DNA from: Saprospiraceae bacterium
GTDB lineage: Bacteria; Bacteroidota; Bacteroidia; Chitinophagales; Saprospiraceae
Length of the DNA: 64,000 nt
Assembly (NCBI GenBank): GCA_020629035.1
Contig: JAHDEC010000016.1
Coordinates: 20,439-84,438, forward strand
Direction: 5' to 3'
A model generated the notes under the pieces. That model saw only the letters and a list, made by a program, of their open reading frames with translations. It was not told the DNA's origin and did not search any database. Shown here one piece after another: positions 1 to 8,569 of the stretch. The translations under genes and the position numbers were made by a program. The first letter of the stretch is position 1. Every line of letters begins with the position of its first letter.

Positions 1-801
1 TTTATTGGCTTCATCGCCTCCAAAGATTACCTTATCCTCTGATTGAGGAGTGCCTAGCTTGTGGTAATATAGTTTATGTTGATCTGTTTTTGCTGACAAT
101 TCCGAACCTTCAGGTTTGTCATAACTGGAGTAATAAAAACCTTCATTTCCATACCAAGAAAGCCCTGAAAATTTAACATCTATGATGGTGTCTTCTAGTA
201 TTTTTTTATCCGCAACATTCATGATAATCACCTTTCTCCAGTCACTTCCTCCTTCTGAAATAGCGTAGGCTAGGATGGAGCCATCTTTAGAAAAACTTAG
301 TCCTCCAAGTGAAGTAGTTCCGTCAGTTGAAAAAGTATTTGGATCAAGAAACACTTCCTCACCATCAGCCGTTTTTTCGTAAATGACATATTGGTTTTGA
401 AGGCCATTGTTTTTGTAGTAAAAAGTACGTTCACCTTCTTTAAATGGTGATCCGACTTTTTCGTAGTTCCAAAGCTTCGTCAGTCTATCTTTTAATGTAG
501 ATCGAAAAGGAATCTTATCTAAATAAGCAAAAGTATGGGCGTTTTGCCTACTGACCCAGTCAGCTGTCTCATCACTCATATCATCTTCTAACCATCGGTA
601 CGGATCTTTTACTTCGGTTCCAAAATGCGAGTAAACTGTGTCACATTTCTTAGTTTCTGGGTAGTTTTTGAAAGCCATATCTTTTACTTCTGCACTTGGG
701 GGATTGGGAATGTCTGGTGGGCTTGGTGTAGTTACCGCCATTTTTTTAGAACAAGCCATAAAGCTTATACTTAGTATAACAACTAAACTTAGGATTCTCA
801 T
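1..801 (-). CDS. Prolyl oligopeptidase family (S9A) lipoprotein, N-terminal part
   Basis: Serine peptidase of the prolyl oligopeptidase family, which cuts after proline in short peptides. The gene enters from the left edge, so only the first 267 codons are present. They hold a lipoprotein signal peptide (hydrophobic residues 3-16, Cys17 in SFMAC), a proline-rich linker (about 24-38), the family signature DPYRWLED (66-73), and the start of the seven-bladed propeller. The catalytic Ser/Asp/His domain lies outside the window. The ATG at 801 was chosen because it starts the signal peptide directly. By inference it is an outer-membrane or periplasmic lipoprotein that digests imported peptides. Family assignment is firm; intactness cannot be judged. 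Confidence 0.88.
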   Translation of the reverse strand, partial: MRILSLVVILSISFMACSKKMAVTTPSPPDIPNPPSAEVKDMAFKNYPETKKCDTVYSHFGTEVKDPYRWLEDDMSDETADWVSRQNAHTFAYLDKIPFRSTLKDRLTKLWNYEKVGSPFKEGERTFYYKNNGLQNQYVIYEKTADGEEVFLDPNTFSTDGTTSLGGLSFSKDGSILAYAISEGGSDWRKVIIMNVADKKILEDTIIDVKFSGLSWYGNEGFYYSSYDKPEGSELSAKTDQHKLYYHKLGTPQSEDKVIFGGDEANK

Positions 802-887
802 GTTGATCAATTTTGCCCGAAAAATAGGAAAATTGCTTAGAGCATCCAACTGAAAAGTAGTTGTAAGCCGCTTTTTTGTCGAAAACC

Positions 888-1784
888 TTAGCGAATGCGA
901 GGATATTTTTGTTTTGCACTTTCGTAGCCATCTTTCCACCATTGTTTCATTTCTGATGGATTAAAGACAAAAGAGTATTCAGTGAGCTGGGTAGGAGTGA
1001 AATGAAAATTTACTTTCACTTGATCATTATAAATGGATTCCAAATGTCCGATGAGTAAGTCGTGATAAGCGAGTTGATTATGCATAAAACTCATGGTGCG
1101 CAGTAACAAACTAAAAATGTTACTTGTAAAATGTTGTTTGGCAGGCATATGCCTTGGATTAAGTACAATGACATCGATTTCATTGGCACCCAAGTTTACC
1201 GCTTCTTCAATGGGTAGATAGTTTCCGAAACCACCATCTGCATATTCATGCCCATTTTTTTCTACTAAACTCATGAAAGGAACAAAACTTGTTGAGGCCC
1301 ACATCCAATCAACAAAATCTTCGTAACCCCAATCTTGGATATGCTTGTAAGAAATTTTTCCAGTAGTCATGTTCGATACAGTGACCACAATCCTTTTTCC
1401 CGAATGCTTGATTTCCGTAAAGATATCTTTCGTCATGGTTTTGCAGATTGTTTCTCTCAAATTCCGATGTTCCCCAAAGGTTTTTTTTCGAGTCATAAAA
1501 CGCTTTACGGAGTTTAGGTGATTAATGGAAGTGCTAAAACTACCATCCTCCTTATATTTTATTTTGAATGGATTAATATCGAAAATGTCTGATTGGGTGA
1601 CGTTTGTGTACACTTCTTTAATCTCATCAATACGATTACTTGCTAAAAAGGGTATGAGTAAACTGCCAGTAGAACAAGCAACAAAAATATCATATCGTCT
1701 AGCCAGGTCTTTAATGAGGTATTCTGCAAATCCTCCGGCCCATGCTCCTTTACTCCCGCCTCCCGATATGACTAATGCTCGCAT
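888..1784 (-). CDS. Patatin-like phospholipase
   Basis: Lipid acyl hydrolase of the patatin family (298 aa, no signal peptide). The oxyanion loop GGGSKGAW is at residues 8-15, the nucleophile elbow at 36-40 with Ser38, and the catalytic Asp183 in a DGG motif. The elbow reads A-C-S-T-G rather than the usual G-x-S-x-G, so its first Gly is Ala, but the Ser-Asp dyad is intact. It is followed on the same strand by the S9A lipoprotein gene after an 86-bp gap. Substrate is unknown; a cytoplasmic role in membrane lipid turnover is the family-level inference. Confidence 0.85.
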   Translation of the reverse strand: MRALVISGGGSKGAWAGGFAEYLIKDLARRYDIFVACSTGSLLIPFLASNRIDEIKEVYTNVTQSDIFDINPFKIKYKEDGSFSTSINHLNSVKRFMTRKKTFGEHRNLRETICKTMTKDIFTEIKHSGKRIVVTVSNMTTGKISYKHIQDWGYEDFVDWMWASTSFVPFMSLVEKNGHEYADGGFGNYLPIEEAVNLGANEIDVIVLNPRHMPAKQHFTSNIFSLLLRTMSFMHNQLAYHDLLIGHLESIYNDQVKVNFHFTPTQLTEYSFVFNPSEMKQWWKDGYESAKQKYPRIR

Positions 1785-1851
1785 AGTTGATGTTTAACTT
1801 AAATGTATAAACTTTTCGAAATCTAAAATAATTCAAAGTAACATGACTTAT

Positions 1852-1866
1852 CATACATCATGTATG
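1852..1866. promoter_or_regulatory. Perfect palindrome between two minus-strand genes
   Basis: CATACAT-C-ATGTATG forms 7-bp arms around one central base, 68 bp upstream of the patatin start. It has no T-run on either strand, so it does not look like a terminator. A dimeric repressor site is possible. In AT-rich DNA such a palindrome can also arise by chance. Confidence 0.25.
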
Positions 1867-1917
1867 TTGAACGACTTTTTTGCAAGACTTGGCTATGGAA
1901 AGATTCAAATTTACTTT

Positions 1918-2736
1918 TTATAATTTTTTTGAAATGACCTCCTTGATTTTCAATGTTGTCATATCAATAAGTTGTTTTATTAATTTATGAGAGCAAGGTC
2001 CAGATGTGGAATGGCAGCGTAATTCTTTAAAGGAATTAACTTTTTCTTGTTTGATAAGACAGTAAAAATTCTGCTCCTGATATTCATTACTTTCTACCAT
2101 TAAAATCCCTTCTTCCAGCCGGTCTACATGAAGTAAATAGTCAGTGTTTTGGGAAGATTTTCCTACGTCTAATTCTGTAGCATTTGGAAATCTCAGTGAT
2201 TGGATGGCAATAGTGTTTTTTGTTGCTTTAAAAACGCTTATAATTGGTTGCTGATAATAACCTTCGCAACCATAAATAGGATAAATACTTGAGTCATTAA
2301 TTTCCACAGCTCGATTAGCACAAAAATAATCCCAAGGCGAAAAGAAAATCGAGTCACCAATTATGCTAGCACCTAAATATTTTCCCTTAAGTTTATCTAG
2401 TATTTTTTTATCAATCTGTTTTGGTATATCTCTAGCTGCACTGAATAGATATTCGCTATTCCGATTTTTTCCTTTAGAAAACAGCTTGAGTTTTGTTGAT
2501 TCTTTCCAGCTGTTTTCGGAAATGTAGAGTTTCATCACTTCCTTTTCATTAAGCGCCTTATGGAGCAGGAAAATAGTGTCATTAATCGTTTGGTAAGATA
2601 AACCAAGGATATAGGACTGGCCGCTTTTTGTTTTGTCTTGGATCTCAATAGATGTAGCTTCAGAATTAGATTGTTTGCATCCGATAAAACTCAAGATTAT
2701 AGCAAGTAGGACTAAATTTATTTTTTGATTAGTCAT
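1918..2736 (-). CDS. Hypothetical lipoprotein
   Basis: Not recognised. The 272-aa product starts with a lipoprotein signal peptide (hydrophobic residues 7-19, lipobox FIGC with Cys20, then KQSNSEA). The rest is hydrophilic with scattered cysteines in the second half (around CANRA, YGCEGYY, CHSTSGPC), which may form disulfides in the periplasm. No transmembrane segment is seen after the signal. It lies alone between queE (34-bp gap upstream) and the patatin gene. No function can be assigned. Confidence 0.6.
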   Translation of the reverse strand: MTNQKINLVLLAIILSFIGCKQSNSEATSIEIQDKTKSGQSYILGLSYQTINDTIFLLHKALNEKEVMKLYISENSWKESTKLKLFSKGKNRNSEYLFSAARDIPKQIDKKILDKLKGKYLGASIIGDSIFFSPWDYFCANRAVEINDSSIYPIYGCEGYYQQPIISVFKATKNTIAIQSLRFPNATELDVGKSSQNTDYLLHVDRLEEGILMVESNEYQEQNFYCLIKQEKVNSFKELRCHSTSGPCSHKLIKQLIDMTTLKIKEVISKKL

Positions 2737-2770
2737 CTAGATATTCAACGATCCTTTTAGGCTAAAAAGT

Positions 2771-3412
2771 CTAAGGTATATTCAAAAACTTGTGTGTCTG
2801 AACACTCATTTTCCACTGTGGGTTTTCCTTGCAGTAATTGATGGTTTTAATGGAATTCACTTCCCAGTCTTTACCGTCCATGGGTTGTAAGTAGAAATGG
2901 TCGAATGCTAAATGTTTATACTTGCCTGGCAAGGCATCCTTTTGTGGATAAACCAGTTTGAGCTCATTTCCCGTCGTAATAATCAGCTCAGTATTTGCTT
3001 TTGGACTTACAGTAACCCAGTCTAAAATGGCGGGCAATACTTTTGTGCCATTCGTTTCGATAGCAACTTGGAAGCCTGTCTTTTGCAGTTTCGCTACTAG
3101 CTCTTCGTCTACTTGTAAAGCTGGCTCTCCACCTGTCAGTACAATAAATTTTTCTGTTTGTTTTTCTTCCTTTGGGAACAAACTGTGCACTTTCTCGATT
3201 AAAGAATCTAGTGTATATTTTCCTCCATTGATGCCATCAGTACCCCAGAAATTGGTATCGCAGAATTGGCAAATAGCTTTATGCCTGTCTTCTTCCAGTC
3301 CAGACCAAAGATTACACCCACTAAATCTACAAAAAATAGCAGGAGTACCTGTATGATATCCTTCACCTTGAAGCGTGTAGTAAATTTCTTTTATGGAGTA
3401 TTTTTTTGCCAA
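2771..3412 (-). CDS. queE: 7-carboxy-7-deazaguanine synthase
   Basis: Radical SAM enzyme that converts 6-carboxytetrahydropterin to 7-carboxy-7-deazaguanine in queuosine biosynthesis. The N-terminus carries the family signature (YYTLQGEG, about 11-18). The cluster cysteines are spaced CX14CX2C (Cys33, Cys48, Cys51), which is the variant typical of QueE rather than the usual CX3CX2C. TGGEP is seen near residue 93. The only in-frame start before the conserved region is a TTG at 3412, six bases after the RidA stop, so translation is probably coupled. The length of 213 aa is normal. No other queuosine gene is visible here. Confidence 0.92.
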   Translation of the reverse strand: MAKKYSIKEIYYTLQGEGYHTGTPAIFCRFSGCNLWSGLEEDRHKAICQFCDTNFWGTDGINGGKYTLDSLIEKVHSLFPKEEKQTEKFIVLTGGEPALQVDEELVAKLQKTGFQVAIETNGTKVLPAILDWVTVSPKANTELIITTGNELKLVYPQKDALPGKYKHLAFDHFYLQPMDGKDWEVNSIKTINYCKENPQWKMSVQTHKFLNIP

Positions 3413-3418
3413 TATTGT

Positions 3419-3808
3419 TTATTTATATGCACTCATTTCTATCTCAACAAGCATGCTTGGATCTAATAAACTTTCAATCACTAATAATGTGGATGCTGGG
3501 TCAATACCTGCAAAAAAGACGCCATGAATACTCGCGACCTCATCAGCAATCTTAGCATTAGTAACATACATTCTAGTCCGTACCACATCATGTTTAGTAG
3601 CTCCTAATTTAATAAGAGCCGCTTCCATTTTTTGCAGAATATATTCCGTTTGTTTTTTGTGATCATTTGGAAACAAGGGACCACTTTCATCTGAAGCTGT
3701 CGTTCCTGCAACTTCAATAATAGGTCCTATTTGTTTGGCTCTCGCATAAGCATATTTTTCCTCCCAAGGAGTTCCTGATCTTACGTAGGAAATTTTATGT
3801 TTTTGCAT
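3419..3808 (-). CDS. RidA/YjgF family protein
   Basis: Member of the RidA (YjgF/YER057c/UK114) family, small trimeric proteins. Many hydrolyse reactive enamine/imine intermediates released by PLP enzymes. The 129-aa length and the conserved core (VAGTTASDE near 35-43, the RTRMYVTN segment near 102-109 with the family arginine, and a C-terminal VEIEMSA) support the family. The YjgF-type subfamily is not certain, so deaminase activity is inferred. It overlaps the upstream HAD gene by 14 bp and precedes queE by 6 bp, so the three are probably co-transcribed. Confidence 0.85.
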   Translation of the reverse strand: MQKHKISYVRSGTPWEEKYAYARAKQIGPIIEVAGTTASDESGPLFPNDHKKQTEYILQKMEAALIKLGATKHDVVRTRMYVTNAKIADEVASIHGVFFAGIDPASTLLVIESLLDPSMLVEIEMSAYK

Positions 3809-4370
3809 GGTACAAAGATAAAGCTTCTACAAATGCTGGAAGGTGATCAAAGATTAAATCGGGTGGTGGACCTGCATAATCGACACCGGCATTAACTAAA
3901 ACGGTTTTCATTTCCACACTTTTGCCAAACTCAATATCACTGCTCGTATCACCAACCATTACTGATTTCCTAAAATTGATATCAGGAAATGAATCTTTGG
4001 CTAAAAAAGCCATCTCAGGACTCGGTTTACGACAATTTTGATAATCGGTAGCCAAGGATTCACAAGTAAATATTTCGTCGATAATGCCTCCATTCATGGC
4101 TATTTCTTCTGACATCTTTTCATGGATATCAAGGATATCGTCTCTGGTCATTAATTCTTTGCCCACACCTTGCTGATTAGTTATGATGATAAATCGATCA
4201 AAGTAGGCACGAGCAATGGCTAAACTCTCTAAAACATCGGGAAGAAATTCGAATTCATCCCAATTGAGAATGTAGCCATCCATATTCCGTTTGTTTATGG
4301 TTCCATCGCGATCCAGAAACAATGTCCAACCATCTTCAATATTGGGAATAAAACTTTGTTCGTATTTCAT
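3795..4370 (-). CDS. HAD-IIIA phosphatase, GmhB/HisB-N-like
   Basis: HAD-superfamily phosphatase of the histidinol-phosphate / heptose-bisphosphate phosphatase type. The nucleophile motif is FLDRDGTINKR (Asp20, Asp22). The motif II threonine lies in TNQQGVG, a CRKPSPEM loop follows, and GDTSSDIEFG is the acidic motif. GmhB/HisB proteins carry a Cys/His zinc loop before the RKP segment; here only two cysteines remain (FTCESL...NCRKP) and the His is absent. ATG 4370 is preferred over a TTG nine bases earlier. With gmhA 850 bp away, dephosphorylation of a heptose bisphosphate is a plausible role but is not shown. Confidence 0.75.
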   Translation of the reverse strand: MKYEQSFIPNIEDGWTLFLDRDGTINKRNMDGYILNWDEFEFLPDVLESLAIARAYFDRFIIITNQQGVGKELMTRDDILDIHEKMSEEIAMNGGIIDEIFTCESLATDYQNCRKPSPEMAFLAKDSFPDINFRKSVMVGDTSSDIEFGKSVEMKTVLVNAGVDYAGPPPDLIFDHLPAFVEALSLYHAKT

Positions 4371-4399
4371 ACTTAGCAATAAGCTTGTAAATTTAAAGG

Positions 4400-4789
4400 A
4401 TGAGCATTCAAAAAGTGAATTTTAAATCACTAGATGATTTTTTTGACTATTTACCAGCGTCACAATCGGAGATCGTATCGATTCTTAGAGACATTATTTT
4501 GGAAGCCATTCCTGATATAAAAGAAAAATTGTCATACAATGTTCCATTTTATGCTCGAAAGAAAAATATATGTTTCATTTGGCCCAGTGCTATCCTTTGG
4601 GGTGGGCTAACTGAAGGAGTAGCCTTAGGATTTATGAACGGTAAGGAAATGAAACTAAGTTTCCCTGAAATACAGATGGAATCAAGAAAATCTGTTGGTC
4701 GAGTGATTATTAAAAGTAGTCAGGAGCTTAATAAGGAATATATACAATCCATGATTTTTGAAGCATTATACTTAGATGACAATACATGA
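4400..4789 (+). CDS. DUF1801 domain protein
   Basis: Small soluble protein (129 aa) matching the DUF1801 (YdhG-like) fold. It has an N-terminal helical region with repeated acidic/hydrophobic spacing, the NVPFYARKKNICFIWPS segment (about 47-63) and the VALGFMNG strand (about 74-81). The biochemical role of the family is not established. It is transcribed divergently from the HAD gene, with 29 bp between the two ATGs. AAAGG directly before the ATG is one of the few purine-rich leaders in the window. Confidence 0.75.
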   Translation: MSIQKVNFKSLDDFFDYLPASQSEIVSILRDIILEAIPDIKEKLSYNVPFYARKKNICFIWPSAILWGGLTEGVALGFMNGKEMKLSFPEIQMESRKSVGRVIIKSSQELNKEYIQSMIFEALYLDDNT

Positions 4790-4852
4790 CAAAGCGATGT
4801 TTTAATCTTCATCGAGTAGTATTTTAATTTACCTTTGAGGAAACCCCATTGT

Positions 4853-5218
4853 ATGTTCTGGAAGAAAAAAACAAAATATCAAACTACACAAATTACGGAT
4901 GCTACCTTCAATGATTTAGTAGCTAAATCAAAAATACCAGTACTGCTTGATTTTTATGCAGACTGGTGCGGACCTTGCAAAATTTTGGGTCCAGTTATAG
5001 ACGAATTAGCGGAAGAATATGAAGGTCGAGTACTGGTTGCTAAAGTAGATACAGAACGTAACCCACAACTAAGCCAGCACTTTAAGATACGATCAATACC
5101 CACCATGATGATTTTTAATAATGGAGAGTTGGTTGAGAAATATAACGGTCTGGTGCCTAAACCAAATTTAGAAGAAATCCTGAACGCTTATCTAGTAGAT
5201 GGAGGGGAAGAAGAGTAG
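4853..5218 (+). CDS. trxA: Thioredoxin
   Basis: Cytoplasmic disulfide reductase with the classical active site WCGPC (residues 38-42), DFYADWCG context and cis-proline in RSIPTMM. The product is 121 aa from ATG 4853. An in-frame TTG at 4835 would add six residues (MRKPHC), but that stretch is unlike thioredoxin N-termini, so the ATG is preferred. The N-terminus MFWKKKTKYQ is slightly longer and more basic than E. coli TrxA. The gene ends 3 bp from the convergent gmhA stop. Confidence 0.9.
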   Translation: MFWKKKTKYQTTQITDATFNDLVAKSKIPVLLDFYADWCGPCKILGPVIDELAEEYEGRVLVAKVDTERNPQLSQHFKIRSIPTMMIFNNGELVEKYNGLVPKPNLEEILNAYLVDGGEEE

Positions 5219-5221
5219 GTT

Positions 5222-5794
5222 TTAATCAACAAAAGCTGCTTCAACAATCTCGCATAATATATGTCCCAGGAGAATATGCATTTCCTGAATGCGCGGGGTT
5301 TCTGTCGAAGGAGTTTGTAAAATGATATCACAACATTGAACCATATTACCTCCAGTATGGCCCGTAAAACCAATTGTTTTAATTTGTAAACTTCTCGCCT
5401 TATTAAGTGCATTAATGACATTAGCGGAATTACCTGATGTAGATAAACCGATCAGGACATCACCTGGTTTTCCGTAAGCTTCTATAGCTCTAGAGTAGAC
5501 TTCATTAAAACTGTAGTCATTTGCCACTGAAGTCATAAAAGAAGAATTCGTGTGTAGGGCTTCAGCTGGCAGGGGCCTACGTTCTTTTAAAAAGCGCCCA
5601 CTTAATTCACAGGCTATATGCTGGGCATCAGCAGCACTACCACCATTACCGCAGAGATATAAACTACCGCCTTTTTTAATAGCGTTAATAACTAACTCAG
5701 CAGCAGATTGTAAAGCATCGAGAAGGCCTTTATCTTGCTTCAGTTGTGCAACACATTCTTCATGCTGTTGGATTATTTCGTTTATGGATCCCAA
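5222..5794 (-). CDS. gmhA: Phosphoheptose isomerase (SIS domain)
   Basis: Converts sedoheptulose 7-phosphate to D-glycero-D-manno-heptose 7-phosphate, the first step of ADP-heptose synthesis for the LPS core. The 190-aa protein is a single SIS domain with LCGNGGSAADAQHIACELSG (about 48-67), the SLSTSGNS-type phosphate loop (LSTSGNSANV) and a C-terminal EMHILLGH segment holding the family Glu and His metal/catalytic residues. The start is a TTG 20 bases after the stop of the upstream GT2 gene, with no in-frame ATG between. The neighbouring glycosyltransferase fits an envelope operon. Confidence 0.9.
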   Translation of the reverse strand: MGSINEIIQQHEECVAQLKQDKGLLDALQSAAELVINAIKKGGSLYLCGNGGSAADAQHIACELSGRFLKERRPLPAEALHTNSSFMTSVANDYSFNEVYSRAIEAYGKPGDVLIGLSTSGNSANVINALNKARSLQIKTIGFTGHTGGNMVQCCDIILQTPSTETPRIQEMHILLGHILCEIVEAAFVD

Positions 5795-5813
5795 AGGCAG
5801 TGCTTGATAAAAC

Positions 5814-6746
5814 TTAAATAATTTTTTCTATTCGATAATTATTTCTGTCGGTGGCGTTTCTTGTGATTAGTTCAGCTAGGAAACCCGCAATAAAAAGTTG
5901 GACACCCAAGATTAACATAAGAATACCAAAAAAGAATAGTGGTCGATCATCTATATCACCCACACCATACATGAATTTGATGAGGGTCAGATAAGATAAA
6001 ATACCAAGACCAATTAAAGTAAATAGGATGCCCACAGCGCCAAAAAAGTGCATAGGACGCTTCCCAAACTTACCGACAAACATAATGGAAGCAAGATCTA
6101 AAGGGCCATTGATAAATCTGGATAAACCAAATTTAGTGGTCCCATATTTTCTGGCTTGATGCTGGACTACTTTTTCACCTATATTTTTAAAACCTGCCCA
6201 TTTTGCAATGACTGGAATGTAACGATGCATTTCCCCATAGACCTCAATGTTCTTAACAACTGAGTTCTTATAGGCTTTTAGGCCGCAATTCATATCATGT
6301 AATTTAATACCTGACATTTTGGTAGTCATATAATTATAGAGCTTGGTAGGTATCGTTTTAGATAAAGGATCGTATCGTTTTTTCTTCCAGCCTGAAACTA
6401 GATCGAAACCATCTTCGATAATCATTCGATACATTTCGGGAAGTTCTTCAGGGCTATCCTGCAGATCAGCATCCATGGTAAATACCACATCTCCATTGAC
6501 TTGTTCAAAGGCAGTATTTAAGGCAGCTGATTTGCCATAATTTCTTCTAAATTTAATGGCTTTAAGTACAGGATAATTTGATTGTAATTCTTCTATCACC
6601 TTCCAGGAATTATCTGTACTCCCATCATCTACCATCCAAACCTCATAGCTAAAGGAGTGTTCTGTCATGACACGGTCTATCCAAGCCATTAATTCTGGCA
6701 GGGATTCTTCTTCGTTTAATAGAGGTATTACGATTGATATCTGCAT
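5814..6746 (-). CDS. GT2 glycosyltransferase, polyprenyl-phosphate sugar transferase type
   Basis: Family 2 glycosyltransferase of the DPM1/GtrB/ArnC type, which moves a sugar onto a polyprenyl phosphate at the inner membrane. Nucleotide-sugar binding residues are in MVDDGSTDNS (Asp40, Asp41) and the DAD metal site in FTMDADLQDSPEE (about 90-102). Two C-terminal transmembrane segments (about 235-256 and 270-293) match the GtrB topology. The length of 310 aa is typical. It sits one base after the DUF4199 gene and is followed by gmhA, so it probably belongs to one operon with them and with the dihydroorotase-like gene. The sugar donor is unknown. Confidence 0.88.
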   Translation of the reverse strand: MQISIVIPLLNEEESLPELMAWIDRVMTEHSFSYEVWMVDDGSTDNSWKVIEELQSNYPVLKAIKFRRNYGKSAALNTAFEQVNGDVVFTMDADLQDSPEELPEMYRMIIEDGFDLVSGWKKKRYDPLSKTIPTKLYNYMTTKMSGIKLHDMNCGLKAYKNSVVKNIEVYGEMHRYIPVIAKWAGFKNIGEKVVQHQARKYGTTKFGLSRFINGPLDLASIMFVGKFGKRPMHFFGAVGILFTLIGLGILSYLTLIKFMYGVGDIDDRPLFFFGILMLILGVQLFIAGFLAELITRNATDRNNYRIEKII

Positions 6747-6747
6747 C

Positions 6748-7284
6748 TTAAGCGTTACTGCTTTTCATAACCGCAGCAATAATCAAGCTAATTATGGCTC
6801 CAACAATCAATGAGATGAAATAATTTGCAATAGTTGCACCGATAGAAATCATTTGCTCCTTATCAAGAAGATCTTCTTTTGCTTGTTCCATCGCCATATC
6901 CATTGCTTCTACGCCATCATTTCCCAACATTCCAGAAAACATACCAGACATTGTATCCATTGCTTCTATGGCTATTTGTTTTGCCATTTCATTTAGCTCT
7001 GGCTGTATAAAATTATATTGTAGAAATACAACTATCTGCCAAATTGCCATCGCTATTGACATCGATACAAATGCGGCTACAAACCCGTCGCCAAAACTAA
7101 GCATGCCTCCATTAAACTCTTTTTGTTGCCTTGTGGCTAATACCATAAAAACGATGATGACAACGTAGGGTAAACTTGACATCCACTTTATATAGGCTTC
7201 AGGTGAAACAAATCCCAGAAGTATTGTTAAAAGAGCGCAAATTCCACCGCCAATCAAGCCATTTTTTAATGCAGGATTTTCCAT
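6748..7284 (-). CDS. DUF4199 membrane protein
   Basis: Integral membrane protein of 178 aa with four predicted helices (about 8-27, 35-50, 66-90 and 148-174). A Met/Glu-rich cytoplasmic or periplasmic loop (about 97-140) separates the third and fourth helices. This architecture and the neighbourhood match DUF4199, a family common in Bacteroidota that often lies between a dihydroorotase-like gene and a GT2 gene, as here. Function is unknown. Spacing to both neighbours is 1-2 bp, so co-translation is likely. Confidence 0.75.
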   Translation of the reverse strand: MENPALKNGLIGGGICALLTILLGFVSPEAYIKWMSSLPYVVIIVFMVLATRQQKEFNGGMLSFGDGFVAAFVSMSIAMAIWQIVVFLQYNFIQPELNEMAKQIAIEAMDTMSGMFSGMLGNDGVEAMDMAMEQAKEDLLDKEQMISIGATIANYFISLIVGAIISLIIAAVMKSSNA

Positions 7285-7286
7285 AG

Positions 7287-8546
7287 TTAATGATTTATTA
7301 TTGTGTTTTGATTATTTATTATTGCTTTTACTTTTCCTTTAAATGTTTGACCTATAAAAGGGGAATTCTCGCTTTTTGAAGTATTGTTATTTGAGTTGTA
7401 AGACCAAGGTTCTTTGTTGTCAAAAATGGTCATATTAGCTTTATTTCCTTCCATAATCGTTGGAGCCTCCAAGCCTAAGACTTTGTATGGATTTAATGAA
7501 AGGCATGGTATCCAATCTTCAATCTTTAGGCTGTCTCCTAAAGATTGGTTTAATGCTGGAAATAAGGTTTGTAAACCTATAGAGCCCTTAGATGTTTCAC
7601 TAAATTCTTTAGCTTTTAATTCTTGCTCTAAAGGCACATGATTAGACACGATGATGTCTATTACACCATCTTTTATTCCTTTTACTAGAGCCTTTTTATC
7701 ATTAGCTGATCTCAGAGGTGGTTGTACTTTCCAATGAGACTCAAAGCTAAGCAACTCTTCATCTGTGGCCACTAAGTTTTTATAACTGACTGAACTAAAT
7801 AGTTGGTTTTTATTTCGTTTTGCTGACTTGATGGCTTCAACTCCCAGTTTGGTACTTATAAGATGAACTAACATTTTCGAATTGCTGTAATCCAGTAAAC
7901 TTGTACTTTGGTCCACATTTATTTTTTCAAAAATAGCCGGCGTTCCTTTAAGTCCTAATTGAACATTAATTGCACCTTCATGCATTTGACTGCTGTTGGT
8001 GAGTTCGTCTGAGGGATGATAAATAATCAGCCCATTAAAACCTTTTACATAATCAAGCGCCCGAAGTAAAATAGCTTTTGAGATAGGTTTTTCAATGCCG
8101 TTCGAAAATCCAACTGCACCGGCTAAAGACATATCATAAAACTCTGTAATAGAGGCTCCTTCAAGCTGTTGGCTCAGCGCCCCAATAGGGTAGAAATCAA
8201 CAGACTTAGTTGATTGATTTTTTATGTTGGTTACACTTGTACTATTATCGACTATGGGTAGTAGATTGGGCATAATTGCCAGTCCGGTAAACCCGCCAGC
8301 TGCAGCCGTTTTAGCGAGTGAGGCCGCTGTTTCTCGATGTTCAAAACCTGGTTGCCCTCCGTGAGTCCCGATATCTAACCATCCACCAGAGACACAAACA
8401 TTTTTAAATTCGTGTTTTGCAGATTCCTTGATATTTGTTTTTGAAATACGTTGAATGATACCTTTGTCGATTAAGATATCAGCTCTTTTTTTATGCCAAC
8501 TAGAGTTAGGGTCAATGATATAAGCTTTTCTTAAGATAAGTTTCAT
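7287..8546 (-). CDS. Dihydroorotase-like amidohydrolase with degraded metal site
   Basis: Belongs to the dihydroorotase branch of the amidohydrolases (419 aa, normal length). In active enzymes the first strand ends in D-x-H-x-H followed by an R-E-P-G-type loop. Here the matching segment is WLDIGTHGGQPGFEHRE (about 56-72), so the first His is Gly and the substrate Arg is missing. The C-terminal catalytic Asp of the usual D-H-A-P motif is Asn (SNHVPLE). It therefore looks like the Bacteroidota non-canonical, possibly inactive form. It may act as a structural partner of aspartate carbamoyltransferase, or carry out a different reaction. It starts an operon with DUF4199, GT2 and gmhA. Confidence 0.82.
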   Translation of the reverse strand: MKLILRKAYIIDPNSSWHKKRADILIDKGIIQRISKTNIKESAKHEFKNVCVSGGWLDIGTHGGQPGFEHRETAASLAKTAAAGGFTGLAIMPNLLPIVDNSTSVTNIKNQSTKSVDFYPIGALSQQLEGASITEFYDMSLAGAVGFSNGIEKPISKAILLRALDYVKGFNGLIIYHPSDELTNSSQMHEGAINVQLGLKGTPAIFEKINVDQSTSLLDYSNSKMLVHLISTKLGVEAIKSAKRNKNQLFSSVSYKNLVATDEELLSFESHWKVQPPLRSANDKKALVKGIKDGVIDIIVSNHVPLEQELKAKEFSETSKGSIGLQTLFPALNQSLGDSLKIEDWIPCLSLNPYKVLGLEAPTIMEGNKANMTIFDNKEPWSYNSNNNTSKSENSPFIGQTFKGKVKAIINNQNTIINH

Positions 8547-8569
8547 CAGCGGTGTCTAGTAAATCATTT

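Noticed and set aside
668..853. Plus-strand ORF over the S9A start
   Set aside because: It is the reverse side of the lipoprotein signal peptide region of the prolyl oligopeptidase gene, whose minus-strand product is clear.
1852..1866. Palindrome as terminator of the lipoprotein gene
   Set aside because: No T-run follows on either strand and the stem is only 7 bp with a single-base loop.
3809..3820. TATCTTTG four bases before the RidA ATG
   Set aside because: The box lies inside the upstream HAD coding sequence (residues A-L-S-L-Y), so it may be coding coincidence. It is not counted among the leaderless promoter cases.
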